A stretch of 64,000 bases of DNA. Source: Penium margaritaceum (taxonomy: Eukaryota; Streptophyta; Zygnematophyceae; Desmidiales; Peniaceae). The position numbers and the translations under genes are program-made. Positions 1 through 11,852 of this stretch are shown here, piece after piece. Each line of letters starts with the position of its first letter. Position 1 is the first letter of the stretch. The stretch is taken from NCBI GenBank assembly GCA_023375785.1, contig SZWC01000540.1, positions 116,503 through 180,502 of the forward strand, given 5' to 3'. A model generated the notes under the pieces. That model saw only the letters and a program-made list of their open reading frames with translations, was not told the DNA's origin and did not search any database.

Positions 1-1460
1 GTTGCAAAGGTCGCGGAAACGTTCTGCAGACTCAGGGGAGTGGAGGAGGAAGTCTACCAGAGTGAGGGGATGGCGGTTCTCAAGAAGTGTTGTGGCGGGG
101 GCATGAGACTGTGGTTCGCTAAATGGGGAAGTCCGTGGTGGAGCAGCGGACGTTCTCGAGGCTCGCGGGTTTGCATGTCGTGGGGAAGATGGGGAGCAAT
201 TTCCTCCAACGTCCAACCGCGGATAGTGGGGTTGTACCTGCGAGTAAGCTGCAGGCCAGACACGGAGATGGCTGGTAGAGTCTCCGCGGCGGTCCACTCC
301 GCGGCGGGATCGAGCTTATTCAAGAGCTGCAAAGCGACTTCATGTTCCCCCTCGTCGAAGTCTCTTGCCACTCCCTCCCATTCTGCCTCGGCGGGAGGAG
401 ATGGTGTCCCAATTTCTGGAACAGGTCCTTCATCATTTAGGGGTGCCTCCGCTGTGTTTGGCGGTGCCTGGTCTAGGTCTGGCCAGCCAGTGCGCGGAAG
501 TCGGCTCAGGGCATCCGCGTTGCGGTTTGCAAATGCAGGCTGGTACTTGATCTTCATGTTGTAACCCTGGAGAAGGAGTGCCCACTTGGCGAGGATGCCC
601 TCATGGTTTTGAGTGGTTAGGAGCCACTGCAACGCCAAGTGGTCTGTAAGAACCGTGAACGGCTTGCCATTCTTGATGTAATCGCGGAAGTGTTGGAGGG
701 CCCAGAGGACAGCCAGGCATTCGCCCTTCACCGGAGGGTACCTCCGCTCTCCTTTCGTGAGGGCACGACTGGCGTAGGCAATCACCTTCTGTGTGGGTTC
801 CTGCACCGTCTGGGATAGGATGGCCCCAAGCCCGTCCCGTGACCAGTCGGTGGTGATGGAGAATGGGAGGTTGAAGTCGGGGAACTCTAGCATTGGCGCG
901 GTAACGAGGCGGTGCTTGATTTCATTCCAGGCATCCGCGCATGCCGATGTCCATTCAAACAGCACGTCTTGGTGCGTCAACTCCTGGAGCGGCTTGATGA
1001 TACACGCGTGGTCACGCACAAACTTCTGGTAGAAATAGACAAAACCCAGGAAGATCTTGACTTGTTCCGCGGAAGTTGGCTGGCGCCACTCCTGTACTGC
1101 CGGGATCTTTTCCGGGTCCGTCTTGATGCCATCCGCGCTCATCACAAAGCCCAGGAACTCCATTTCCACGGCTCCGATGGAGCACCTGGCTGCCTTGAGC
1201 TTGAGGTTGGCCCTGCGCAGGGCGGCAAAGACAGCGGCCAGGGAGGAGAATAGCTCTTCGAAGTTGTGAGCCGCGACCATGATGTCGTCAATGTAGCAAC
1301 TGACATTTGGAATTCCGCGGAGGGTGGAGTCCATGACCCGCTGAAATGTCGCGCTTGCGTTGCGGAGTCCAAAGGGCATGCGCGTAAACGCATATAGGCC
1401 TTCTGGTGTCACAAACGCAGTTTTGGCGATGGAGTCGAGGTGCATTGGAACGGCGTGAAA
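1..1460 (-). mobile_element. Ty3/Gypsy pol fragment (RT, RNase H, downstream spacer)
   Basis: Read on the minus strand, this is the reverse transcriptase and RNase H of a Ty3/Gypsy element, followed by a linker. RT motifs visible are FTRMPFGL, ATFQRVMDS and the catalytic box YIDD near 1285-1296. RNase H starts at about 860 with TTDWSRDG and runs to about 500, including LTDHLALQWLL and NADALSRLPR. The rest, to base 1, matches the linker downstream of RNase H in the Gypsy copy at 40830-41330. It is clearly the same family as the copies at 34155 and 58298, but in the opposite orientation. No LTR, gag or integrase is present here. The piece is cut by the window start, and at 1460/1461 it passes straight into 10-bp satellite within the RT palm. 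It is a fossil fragment. Confidence 0.93.
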
Positions 1461-4400
1461 GTGCGTGTAAGTGTGTGTAAGAGTGTGTAAGTACGTGTAA
1501 GTGCGTGTAAGTGTGTGTAAGTGTGTGTCAGTGCGTTTAAGTGCATGTAAGTGTGTGTAAGTACGTGTAAGTCCGTGTAAGTGCGTATAAGTGTGTGTAA
1601 GTGCATGTAAGTATGTGTATGTGCGTATACGTGTGTGTAAGTGCATGTAAGTGCGTGTAAGTGCATGTAAGTGCTTGTAAGTTTATGTAAGTGCGTGTAA
1701 GTGCGTGTAAGTGCGTATAAGTGTGTGTAAGTGCATGTAAGTATGTGTAAGTGCGTGTAAGTGCATGTAAGTGCGTGTAAGTGCGTGTACGTATGTGTAA
1801 GTGCGTTTATGTGCGTGTAAGTGTGTGTAAGTGCATGTAAGTACGTGCAGGTGCGTGTAATTGTGTGTAAGTAGGTGTAAGTGTGTGTAAGTGGGTGTGA
1901 GTGCGTCTAAGTGCGTGTAAGCATGTGTAAGTATGTGTAAGTGCGTGTCAATACGTGTAAGTACGTGTTAGTGCGTATTATTTTGTATAAGTACATGTAA
2001 GCATGTGTAAGTGTGTATCCGTGTGTGTAAGTGCGTGTAAGTATGTGTTAGTGCGTGTGAGTGCGTGTAAGTGTGTATAGGTACGTGTAAGTGTGTGTAA
2101 GTGTGTGTAAGTGCGTATAAGTGTGTGTAAGTGCATGCATGTACGTGTTTTTGCGTGTAAGTATGTGTAGGTGTGTGTAACTGCGTATAAGTGCATGTAA
2201 GTGCGTGAAAGTGAGTGTATGTGCGTGTAGGTACGTGTAAGTATGTTTAAGTATGTGTAAGTGTGTGCAAGTGCGTGTAAGTGCGTGTACGTTTTTGTAA
2301 GTGCGTGTAAGTGCGTGTAAGTGCGTGTAAGTATGTGTGAGTATGTGTAAGTGTGTGTAAGTGTGTCCAGGTGCGTATAGGTGTGTGTAAGTGCGTGTAA
2401 GTGCGTGTAAGTTGCATGTACGTGCCTGTAAGTGTGGGTCAGTGCGTGTATGTGTGCATAAGTGCGTATAAGTGTATATAAGAATGTATAAGTACGTATA
2501 AGTGCGTGTAGGTGTGTGTAAGTGCGTGTAGGTGCGTGTAAATTCGTATAAATGTGTGTAAGTATGTGTAAGTGTGTATACGTGCATGTGAGTGTGTCAC
2601 TGTGTGTAAGTATGTGTAGGTGCATGTATGTGCATGCAAGTACGTGTAAGTGCGTGTAAGTGCGTGTAAGTGCGTGTAAGTGCGTGAAAGTGCATGTAAG
2701 TGCGTATAAGTATGTGTAAGTGCATGTGAGTGCGTGTAAGTGCATGTAAGTACGTGTAAGTGAGGTTTATGTGCATGTCATTTTGTGTAAGTTCGTGTAA
2801 GTGTGTTCAAGTGAGTGGAAGTGTGTGTAAGTGTGTGTAAGTGCGTGTAAGTGTGTGTAAGTACGTGCAAGTGCGTGTAAGTGCGTGTTAGTTTGTGTAA
2901 GTGCATGTAAGTGCGTGTACGTGTGTGTAAGTGCGTGTAAGTGTACGTAAGTGCATATAAGTGCATGTAAATAAATGTAAGTGCGTATATGTGTGTGTAA
3001 GTGCGTGTAAGTGCATGTAAGTGTGTGTATGTACGTGTAAGTGCGTGAAACTACGTGTAAATGTGTGTAAGTGCGTGTAAGTGTGTGTAAGTGTGTGTCA
3101 GTGCATGAAAGGGCATGTAAGTACGTGTAAGTGCGTGTCAGTGCATGTAAGTGCGTGTAAGTGTGTGTAAGTGTGTGTAAGTGTGCGTAAGTGTGTGTAC
3201 GTGCGTGTAAGTGCGTGTAAGTGTGTGTAAGCGCGTGTAAGTATGTGTAAGTGCATGTAACTTTATAAGTGCGTGTAAGTACGTGCAAGTGTGTGTAAGT
3301 ACGTGTAAGTGCATATAAGTACGTATAAGTGCGTGTATCTGCGTGTAAGTGTGTGTAAGTACATGTGAGTATGTGTAAGTGCGTGTAAGTGCATGTAAGT
3401 ACATGCAAGTACGTGCGAGTGCGTGTAAGTGCGTGTAAGTTTGTGTAAGTGAGTGTAAGTGCGTGTAAATGTGAGTAAGTGCGTGTAAGTGCATGTAAGT
3501 GCGTGTATGTGCGTGTAAGCATGTGTAAGTGCGTGTAAGTACGTGTAAGTGCGTGCATGTATGTGTAAGTGTGTGTAAATGTCCGTCAGTACATGTAAGT
3601 GCATGTAAGTGCGTGGAAGTGTGTGTAAGTGTGTGTAAGTACGTGCAAGTGCATGTAAGTGCACACAAGTGTGTGTAAGTCCGTATAAGAGTGTGTAAGT
3701 GCGTGTAAGTACGTGCAAGTGTGTGTAAGTCTGTGGAAGTGCATGTAAGTGCGTGTAAGTACGTATTAGTTTGTGTAAGTGCATATAAGTACGTGTAAGT
3801 GTGTGTAAGTGCGTGTAAGTATGTGTAAGTGCGTGTAAGTGCGTGTAAGTATGTGTAAGTGCGTATACGTATATCTAAGTGTATGTAAGTGTGTGTAAGT
3901 ACCTGTAAGTGCGTGAAATTGCGTGTAAAATTTTGTAAGTGCATGTAAGTGTGTGTACGTTTATGTAAGTGTATATAAGTATGAATACGTGCGTGTAAGT
4001 GTGTGTAAGTTGTGTGAGTGCGTGTAAGTGCGTGTAAGTCGTGTAAGTACGTGTAAGTACGTGTAAGTGCCTGTAAGTGTGTGTAAGTACATGCAAGTGC
4101 GTGCCTGCATGTAAGAGGGTGTAAGTGTTTGTAAATGCGTGTAAGCACGTGTAAGTACGTGTAAGTGTGTGTTAGTACGTGTTAGTGCGTGTAAGTCCAT
4201 GTAAGTTTGTGTAAGTATGTGTAAGAGCATGTTAGTGCATGTAAGTGCGTGTCAGTGCGTGTAAGTACGTGTAAGTGCGTAAAAGTGCGTGTAAGTTTGT
4301 GTAAGTGTGTGTAAGTTTTTGTAAGTGTGTGTAAGTGTGTGTAAGTGGGTGTAAGTGTGTGTCAGTGCGTGTAAGTACGTGCAAGTTTGTGTAAGTGTGT

Positions 4401-6061
4401 GTAACCGTGTTCAAGTGCATGTTAGTGCGTGTAAGTTCGTTTAAGTGGGTGTAAGTGCGTGTAAGTGCGTGTAAGTGTATGTAAGTGCGTGTAAGTGTGT
4501 ACAAGTGTGTATAAATGCGTGCAAGTGTGTGTAAATGCGTGTAATTGCGTGTAAGTACGTGTAAGTGTGTGTCAGGGTTGTAAGTATGTGTAAGTACGTG
4601 TAAGTGCATGTAAGTGTGTATAAGTGCGTATCAGTTTGTGTAAGTGCGTATAAGTTTGTGTAAGTGCGTGTAAGTGTGTGTAAGTATGTCTAAGTACATG
4701 TAAGTATGTGTAAGGGCGTGTAAGTGCGTGTTAGTGCGTGTAAGTGCGTGTAAGTGCATGAAAGTGCGTGTAAGTGCACGTGAGTGCTTGTAAATATGTG
4801 TTAGTACGTGTGAGTGTGTGTAAGTACGTGTGAGTACGTGTAAGTGCGTGTACATACGTGGAAGTATGTGTAAGTGCGTGCAAGTGTGTGTAAGTGCGTG
4901 TAAGTGCGTATAAGTGCGTGTATGTGCGTGGAAGTGCGTGTAAGTGTGTGTAAGTGCGTGTAAGTGCGTGTATGTACAAGTAAGTGCATGTAAGTTAGTG
5001 TAAGTGGGTGTAAGTGCATATAAGTGCGTGTAAGTGCGTTTAAGTGTGTGTAAGGTTGCGTAGGTAGGTGTAAGTGCGGGTATGTTTGTGTAAGTTCCTG
5101 TAAGTACGTGTAAGTGCGTGTAAGTGCGCGTAAGTCATGTAAGTGCATGTACGTGCGTGTAAGTCCGTGTAAGTGCGTGTAAGTGTGTGTAAGTACGTGT
5201 AAGTGCGTGTAAGTTTGTGTAAGTGCATGTAAGTGTGTGTAAGTGCATGTAAGTGTGTGTATGTGTGTGTAAGTACGTGTAAGTGGTGTAAGTGTGTGTA
5301 GGTACGTTTAAGTGTGTATAAGTGCGTGTAAGTACATGTGAGTGTGTGTAAATACGTGTTAGTCCGTGTGAGTGTGTGTAATTGCATGTGAGTGTGTGTA
5401 AGTGCGTGTACATTTTTGGAAGTGTGTGTAAGCGCGCGTAAGTGCGTGTAAGTGCGTGTAAGTATGTATAAGTGCGTATAAGTGCGTGTAAGTACGTGTA
5501 AGTGCGTGTAAGTACGTGTAAGTGCGTGTAAGTGCGTGTACGTGCATGTAAGTACATGTAAGTTAGTGTAAGTGGGTGTTAGTCCGTATAAGTGCATGTA
5601 AGGACGTGTAAGTGCATGTAAGTGCGTGTAAGTGCGTTTAAGTGTGTGTAAGTTTGCGTAGGTGCGTGTAAGTGCGTGTATGTTTGTGTAAGTGCGTGTA
5701 AGTGCGTGTAAGTGCATTTAAGCCGTGCAAGTGCATGTAAGTGCATGTAAGTGTGTGTAAGTACGTGTAGGTGTGTGTAAGTGCATGTAAGTGCATGTTT
5801 GTGCGTGTAAGTACTTGTTACTGCATATAAGTGCGTGTAAGTATGCGTAAGTATGCATAAGTACATGTAAGTTTATCTATGTGTGTGTGAGTGCGTGTAA
5901 GTGCGTGTAAGTGTGTGTAAGTATGTGCAAGTGTGTATAACTGTGTGTAAGTACGTGTAAGTGCGTCTTAGTGCGTGTAAGTACGTGTAAGTGCGTGTAA
6001 GTGCGTGTAAGTTTGTGTAAGTGTTTGTAAGAACGTGTAAGTGCGTTTAAGCACGTGTAAG
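1461..6061 (+). repeat. 10-bp satellite array, left arm (G/T strand on top)
   Basis: A tandem array of a 10-bp unit with consensus GTGCGTGTAA. Common variants are GTGTGTGTAA, GTGCATGTAA, GTACGTGTAA and GTATGTGTAA, nearly all transitions. About 460 units fill this segment without a spacer. The C/A-rich strand is open in all three frames because 30 bp (three units) has no stop and encodes LHALTRTYTH in any frame, so long open frames here are not genes. A diagnostic block at about 2762-2820 matches, in reverse complement, the higher-order marker seen in the right arm. The array resumes after the Copia insertion at 12893. Class: simple satellite. Its chromosomal location (pericentromeric or subtelomeric) cannot be told. 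Confidence 0.97.
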
Positions 6062-6645
6062 TGAGAAGACCGAACCGAACCCAATGCACTTTGTTTCATT
6101 GAAAACGGTGCTTGTTTGAGCGTGTAGGAGTTAGGTGACGGACAACCATGGATCTGTTTTCAGTTCTAATCCCTAAGCAGGAACTAGGGGCAGTCATACG
6201 GGGTGGGACTCGCTGATCGAGCCCACTCGTGGACCGGCGAGCGAAGCTTGCCGGCGCTTGGTTTTTCACACGCGGATATTCTGTGTGTGGCCCAAAAAAA
6301 CCGACTCTAGGCCAGTGACCTGTTGCGACAATCAATATGTCAGGCACTACTACCCGACCTCAACTTCGAGGCCTGTTCTAGGTTTTTTCGGCATAAGCAC
6401 ACACTCTAAGAGTAAGACTAAACTAGGTCACCCAAGGCAAATTGTGCAATAGTTTAGTGCTAACTAGGGTGGAGTTGGAGCATTGCTGCGAGGAGGAAGG
6501 CGAGCACTTGTGGGACAGGCGGAGGTGTTACTGTACCATTGAAAGCGCGTGCGCTCACGGTGCGTTGCCTCCACTCTGTGCGTCAACAGGCCCTGCACAC
6601 TCATGGCCACCATAGAGGGAGGATATGTACAAGGGAGAATTAACA
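6062..6645 (-). repeat. Copia 3' LTR
   Basis: 584 bp, TG...CA ends (TGAGAAGA at 6062, TTAACA ending at 6645, plus-strand reading). It matches 11853-12892 once the nested MITE and its 8-bp duplication are removed (583 bp). It is the downstream LTR because the element reads on the minus strand. Confidence 0.93.
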
Positions 6646-8225
6646 CGTGCCCTTGGCCATGAGTGCTGCGGGTGTGCAGCCAAGGCTCTGGAGCTGTTGT
6701 TGGAGAGAGGTGGAGGAGAGAGCTTTGGTAAGGAAGTCGGCAAGTTGCTCTTCACCCTTGATGGAACAAACTTGTACAGCACCGGCCTCGATCGCTTCAC
6801 CGACAAAGTGATGCTCAACACTTATGTGCTCTGTGCGGGTATGCAGCACACCATCATTCGCGGCAATGTGGCGCGCTGCTGCATTATCGCATTAAAGCGG
6901 TACCGAGGGCACATACATTCCCAATTCCTCTAGCAGCCGTCCCAACAAGATGCGTTCACAAGCTGCCTCACCCAGTGCCATATATTGAGCCTCAGCCACA
7001 CTGCGTGCCACGCATGACTGTTTTGCACTGCGCCACAACAGAGCCGTCTCCCACACGCGAAAAACATACCCGCCCCAACTGTGTGCTGCTCTGTCACATG
7101 CATAGTCACTGTCGCAATACCCATCCAGAAGAGGACTTGATGTTGGGGCAAGGACGAGTCCAGAGCAAGCAATGTGTAGCACATAGCGGAGCAATTCTAG
7201 CAAAGCTTTCTGATGCGTGCTGCACGGCTGCTGGCCAAACTGAGCCAGTACATTGACAGTACAAGCGATGTCAGGGCGCGTGGTGGATGCAAGGTATGAC
7301 AAGCTGCCAGTGATCTGTCTGTACAATGTGGGGTCGCACTCTGGTCCGTAGTCTGTGTTGTGCAGATCAAGGAGATGGGCATAGACATCGGGGCTCATGG
7401 GAGATTGCTGATGAGGTAGATGCTGCACGAGGTGCTAGAAGCGTGCAATGAGATGTGCGATGAACCATCCTTGATGCAAAATATGTGTACGTGTACCTTT
7501 GTCTCTAGTGATGGTCATGCCCAAGAAGCTGTGTGCCTCACCTAAATCTGTCATGTTGTAGTGCTGAGTGAGCAGTTGCTTTGTCTGTTTGATGAGAGAG
7601 ATTGATGTGGACAGGATGAGAAGATCATCAACATGGACAAGTAGTGCGACCGGGACACTGTTCTGTCAGTGCAAAAAGAGTGAGGGTTCACACACACTTT
7701 GTGTGAAACCGCCTGTTTCAAGAGTGTGGCAGGTTTCCTTGTTCCGACATATGGGTGCCTGCTTTAACCCATAGAGGGCTTTGAGTAGTAGCCACACATG
7801 GTCAGTCCCATCTTCAACCCTTGAGGTTATTGGACATACAACTCTTCTTCAAGGGGTCCATTCAGAAATGCATTTTTTATGTCCATTTGATGAATTTCCC
7901 GATCCTCACGAGCGGCAACCCCAGTAAGAGTTTGGCTTGTTCCATATTTGCCGACAGGGGCATATGTGTCAGTGAAATCTTGACCTGGAACTTGGTGGAA
8001 CCCCTTGGCCACCAGTCGTGCTTTGTACTTCTCGATCACGCCAGCTAGATTTTGCTTCAACTTGAATACCCACTTCACATCTATGGCTTTTCGCCCGGGT
8101 GGCAGTAAAACCACTTCGAACACTTTATGTTCAAGTAGGGCATTGATTTCAGCTGCCATGGCCTTTTCCCATTCCACTGCATCACTATGCCTCCTAGCTT
8201 CAGTGAGGGTGAGTGGTTCCATAAG
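6646..8225 (-). pseudogene. Copia reverse transcriptase and RNase H region
   Basis: The minus strand encodes the C-terminal half of a Copia polyprotein. The RT N-terminus near 8160-7830 shows W.KAM..EI.AL, VKWVFKLK, YKARLVAKGF, DTYAPV and MDIKNAFLNG. The catalytic VHVDD box lies near 7630. The connection to RNase H shows YRQITGSLSYLA and TRPDIA near 7250-7310. RNase H shows DSDYACD and the C-terminal RTEHISVEHHFVGE near 6780-6840, followed by QLADFLTKAL. Order and spacing are typical of Ty1/Copia. In a live element this region would copy element RNA into DNA within virus-like particles. It is a fossil and not continuous. Confidence 0.92.
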
Positions 8226-9690
8226 TGTGGAGCTACTGTCAGTAGGACCGACGGTGTGGTAAATTGTTTGTAGTTCACTCGCGAGAGATCCCGCAGCGAG
8301 CGCCGCACGGGCTCAAGTGATGTTGTCACGTCTTTTTTGACGTCATTGGTCTGTTGCTGTGGAGACAATCCCGGTGGTGATTGCGGCGCACTCGACTCAA
8401 TGCTAATGAGGTCCGTGGGCGTCAGCAGGTCAGTGGGAATATGGTCATTCTGCTCCCCCCCGTGACGTGCAGGTTTTGGGGTTGGAGGGACTTCATATGG
8501 AATAAACACCGGCACACTCACATAGTGTGGGTAGTGTTCAGCAGTTGGCACACCGAGAGCATGCCGCAACGTGCAAAATGCCTTGTATGGCGTGTTCCAA
8601 GAACAGCGCATCTCAACTTTCTATAAAGGAGTGTCTCGTAGGATCCCAAAACCTCCATGCCTTCGAGGCATGTGAAACTTTGACAAACACACACCAACGT
8701 CCATGTGGGCTGAGTTTGTTTCCGTGCTACGACTTTACAAACCACACGCAGGCCATTGTGCCCCACACCCTCGCCGGATGGAGGTATGTCTTCTCCTTAA
8801 ACCAGCGTTCCCAGGGTGTGACTGACTTAGGTAGTGGACCTTCTGGGACGCGGTTCCACACCCAGGTGACATATTTCACCACTTCTTCCCATAAGCCGAA
8901 AGACAGGCCGGACTCTGTCAGTAAGATGCACAGAGCGTCACCCAAGGTGCGGTGCCAACGCTCTGCCACTCTGTTCTTATGGGGATTGTATGGTGCAGTG
9001 GTCTGATGCTGGATTCCTTTTGCCTTGAGTGCTGGAGTCATGGTTCCCATGAACTCACCACCATGGTCTGTGCGCAGTTCTAGAAGTTTGCATTTGGTTT
9101 GCCGTTCAGCCAGTGCGATCCATTCGATGATTGCCTGTTGAGCGTCCGCTTTGGTCTTAAGTAAGAAAGGCCAACAGAAATGACTGTAATCATCGGTCAG
9201 TGTTAACACATACTGTGACCCGTACTGGACCAAGGGGATGGGCATGGGTCCTGTCAGGTGAGCATGAACCAGATCAAGAGGGGACTTGCTTTNGTTCTAG
9301 AAGTTTGCATTTGGTTTGCCGTTCAGCCAGTGCGATCCATTCGATGATTGCCTGTTGAGCGTCCGCTTTGGTCTTAAGTAAGAAAGGCCAACAGAAATGA
9401 CTGTAATCATCGGTCAGTGTTAACACATACTGTGACCCGTACTGGACCAAGGGGATGGGCATGGGTCCTGTCAGGTGAGCATGAACCAGATCAAGAGGGG
9501 ACTTGCTTTTCGTAGTGGACTTGGGAAATGTTTGTATGTGGGCTTTTCCTTCATGACACTCAAGACAGGTATCGGACTTCAGTCCGTGGGGAATGTCCTC
9601 TGTACGCAGACCCTGTGCTGGTGTAGGCTTGAGCATGTCCTCAATTAGATCAGTGTGAATGTGTGCCAGACAACGGTGCAGTAGTTCAGT
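8226..9690 (-). pseudogene. Copia integrase region (GAG-pre-integrase and core)
   Basis: The GAG-pre-integrase zinc module is at about 9510-9690 (HRCLAHIHTDL and CLECHEGKAHI). The integrase core follows with LTLTDDYSHFCWPF, then RTDHGGEFMG and APYNPHKNRVAERWHRTL, the D, D and E parts of the rve fold. The C-terminal linker runs towards 8226 and RT. A direct duplication of 216 bp (9077-9292 and 9294-9509) around a single N repeats part of the core; it is best read as an unmerged contig overlap, not a biological repeat. Fossil coding sequence. Confidence 0.9.
9077..9509. other. Probable assembly join: 216-bp direct duplication around one N
   Basis: The N at 9293 separates 9077-9292 from 9294-9509. 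The two 216-bp blocks look identical and abut the N directly. This is what appears when two contigs with overlapping ends are joined by a placeholder N without merging the overlap. It falls inside the Copia integrase and makes that domain look partly doubled. Confidence 0.9.
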
Positions 9691-9779
9691 ATGCTTTACA
9701 TCTGTGGCAGTCACAACATGTGCCAGTGGTCCGTGTGAATGTGTTGAGACAAGAGCAAAGAGGGCCAGGCAATAGAGCA

Positions 9780-10115
9780 TGTCAGCATGCAATGGCCCAT
9801 GGACCAACAGAGCACCGGTCGCATCATAACGCGTGCATCGTTGCTTCTTCATGACTGAGGACACACTGGCCTGACGATCGAGCTGACCACCAGACAACAA
9901 ATTTACTCTGAGCTTGGGTACGTACAGAACACCAGATAGCCAGATCACCCCTCTCGGTGCTTGTAGTGCCACACTCCCAACCCCCTCCACAGTGAGCACC
10001 TCCCCAGACCCTGTTTTCACCCCATGTACATGAGGTGCAGCATACAGTGAAGTACAGAGCTGGCGATGCAGCGACATATGATGCAAGGCAGTACTGTCAT
10101 ACAGCCATTCATGCA
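9780..10115 (-). pseudogene. Copia aspartic protease region
   Basis: The minus strand encodes a Copia-type retropepsin between the zinc knuckle and the GAG-pre-integrase module. The active-site neighbourhood is WLYDSTALHHM near 10080-10113, preceded by the Pro/Gln-rich linker usual in this position. Downstream come VEGVGSVAL, then LSGVLYVPKLRVNLLSGGQL, the conserved C-terminal half of Copia proteases. The family enzyme cuts the Gag-Pol polyprotein. Fossil. Confidence 0.85.
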
Positions 10116-10499
10116 TGGGGAGTGTGTGCAAGGAGGTGCCATGTGTGTGACCTAGCCGCTGACCTGGCGGCTGCGAGGCTGCTTTCGGCTCTGGTGGCTG
10201 CAGCTCCATCGGGGTAGTCCAGCCGACAGGTGGAGCCATCGTTGGCTGTTGCGCCTCAGCCATCGCGGCGTAGACGCCCTGAGCCCACTTCGGCACGAGA
10301 ACTAGGACTGTAGATCTCCAAGGCACGTAGTAGGGTCCCTGGTAAATTGGGTATACTGGTGGCACCTGCTAGAGCGGCAGACCAAACGTGGCGGCACCAA
10401 AGGGAGAGGATGCGCGTGCGCCTTCGGCTCCCTCTGTCGACCATGCCGGCGGATGCAGTGGCGTGCCATGCTGAAAGCAAGGTGGTGGAGGAGACTGCT

Positions 10500-11463
10500 G
10501 CTGTTGTGAGGGCGTCATGATGCAAAGAAGCTCAGGGCATGCGCGCCAGAAATGGCCCTGCTGGCCACACTAGTTGCAGGTGCGCCCCTGTGTACCCCTA
10601 CCGCGACCACCACGTCCTCCTCCTGAATGAGCACCTCTACCCCCACTGCCAGCTCCACCACCACGACCCCCTCCATAGCCGGATCCCGAGGGAGTTGGTG
10701 ACGCCGCCTGGTGTGCGAAGGCGCTCGCAGCTGGGGTAGCTGTACCGCGTGCCTCACCGCAGAGGATGTCCTTGTAATGACGAAGTTCCTCAAACACCTC
10801 CGCCAAATCTGTTGTTTCAATGTTGGTGACCCAAAGTCGCCGCAGCAAACTGCAACAAAACTCCTTGTATGGCTCCCCCAGGTGTAGAAGCACGGGATCC
10901 AACCATTCCAGCACAGAGCACGGTGTGCCGAGCCCCAAGATCCAACGTCGCAGATCCATCACGGCATCCCAATACTCTAACATCGCGGCTCCAGGTTTGG
11001 GATACAGCTGGCGAAGCCGGTCGCGCAGGGAGATGACCAGTTCCATTCCCCTCTCCTCATGACGAGTGGCAAGGTGCTCCCATGCCTCATACGGACGAGG
11101 AGCACCACTGCGCGGATTGGTGGGATCTTCACCTTTGCCCCCAAAGCGAAGGTGACGAATGGAGTATGCTTGTTTGTCGGGAAGCGCGCGCACAAGTGCA
11201 TTGAAGGCGCATAGGAGGACGCTCTCATCGGTGTCATCGGCTGGAGGAGTGAGGTAAAGCTCCTCAAGGCCATGCTCCCCCGTCCACGCGAGGAAGATAT
11301 CCTTCCACACGAGGAAGTCACAAGCACCCAACGGCGGCGGCGTTAGATCCTTGTGCACCAACACCTTGGTCAGGTCATCCCAGGTGACAGTGCCAGTGGT
11401 GCCAGCGGGTTGGTTTGTGACGGGGGCACCACTACCGCCGGGCACGGATCCGGTGGCACTCAT
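10500..11463 (-). pseudogene. Copia gag with zinc knuckle
   Basis: Starts with ATG at 11461-11463 (MSATGSVPGGSG). The first 230 residues are a Copia Gag fold with the usual signatures W.DLTKVLVHKDL, FLVWKDIFLAW, YEAWEHLATRH and a LR..LRQLYPKPG stretch. A Gly/Ser/Arg-rich tail follows (GYGGGRGGGAGSGGRG). A CX2CX4HX4C-type zinc knuckle (CGQQGHFWRACPE) lies near 10536-10577. In the family, Gag forms the virus-like particle and binds element RNA. Fossil element. Confidence 0.88.
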
Positions 11464-11852
11464 GGTGAGTGAAAACTAAACGTTGGGTTAGCAAGGTCAG
11501 CAGATTTTGGAGCTGCCCTGTTCCAAGAGGAAAAGCCTGCAGGTCGTATGTGGCTGGACCTTCGCTGCTCCCCCTTTCCCTTGCTTTTGTTTCCATCCCC
11601 TCGCGCGGTCCTTTGGCCGCGGCCTGTTCCCTTGGTGGGGCCTCGCCCACACTTTTTCCATGGTTCGTTGACTGCGCTCAACCTCGCAAGGAGTAGAACA
11701 GTCCTGCGCGCGGTAATTTGGTGACCACGGCCTGCTTCTGTGGCGGTTTGAGCCGCCGTGGACCTCCAGCGCCGTTTGTGGGGCCGCCCCTCTATCTTGC
11801 ATTTTGCTCTCACTAGAGCTCGCCACGCCCTGCAATCATGGCTCTGATACCT
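11464..11852 (-). other. Copia leader and primer-binding site
   Basis: Non-coding leader between the 5' LTR and gag, read on the minus strand. The primer-binding site directly abuts the LTR at about 11840-11852: the minus strand reads GGTATCAGAGCC, complementary to the 3' end of initiator tRNA-Met, the usual primer of plant Copia elements. The rest (about 375 bp) holds no coding signal I trust. Confidence 0.88.

Noticed and set aside
1978-5866. Many long open frames on the minus strand encoding His/Thr/Tyr-rich repeats
   Set aside because: They follow from the 10-bp unit, which has no stop in any frame of that strand over 30 bp. No start context, splice pattern or domain supports a protein.
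1461-6061. Telomeric repeat
   Set aside because: GTGCGTGTAA does not match plant, algal, animal or known fungal telomere units that I recognise, is internal, and occurs in both orientations.
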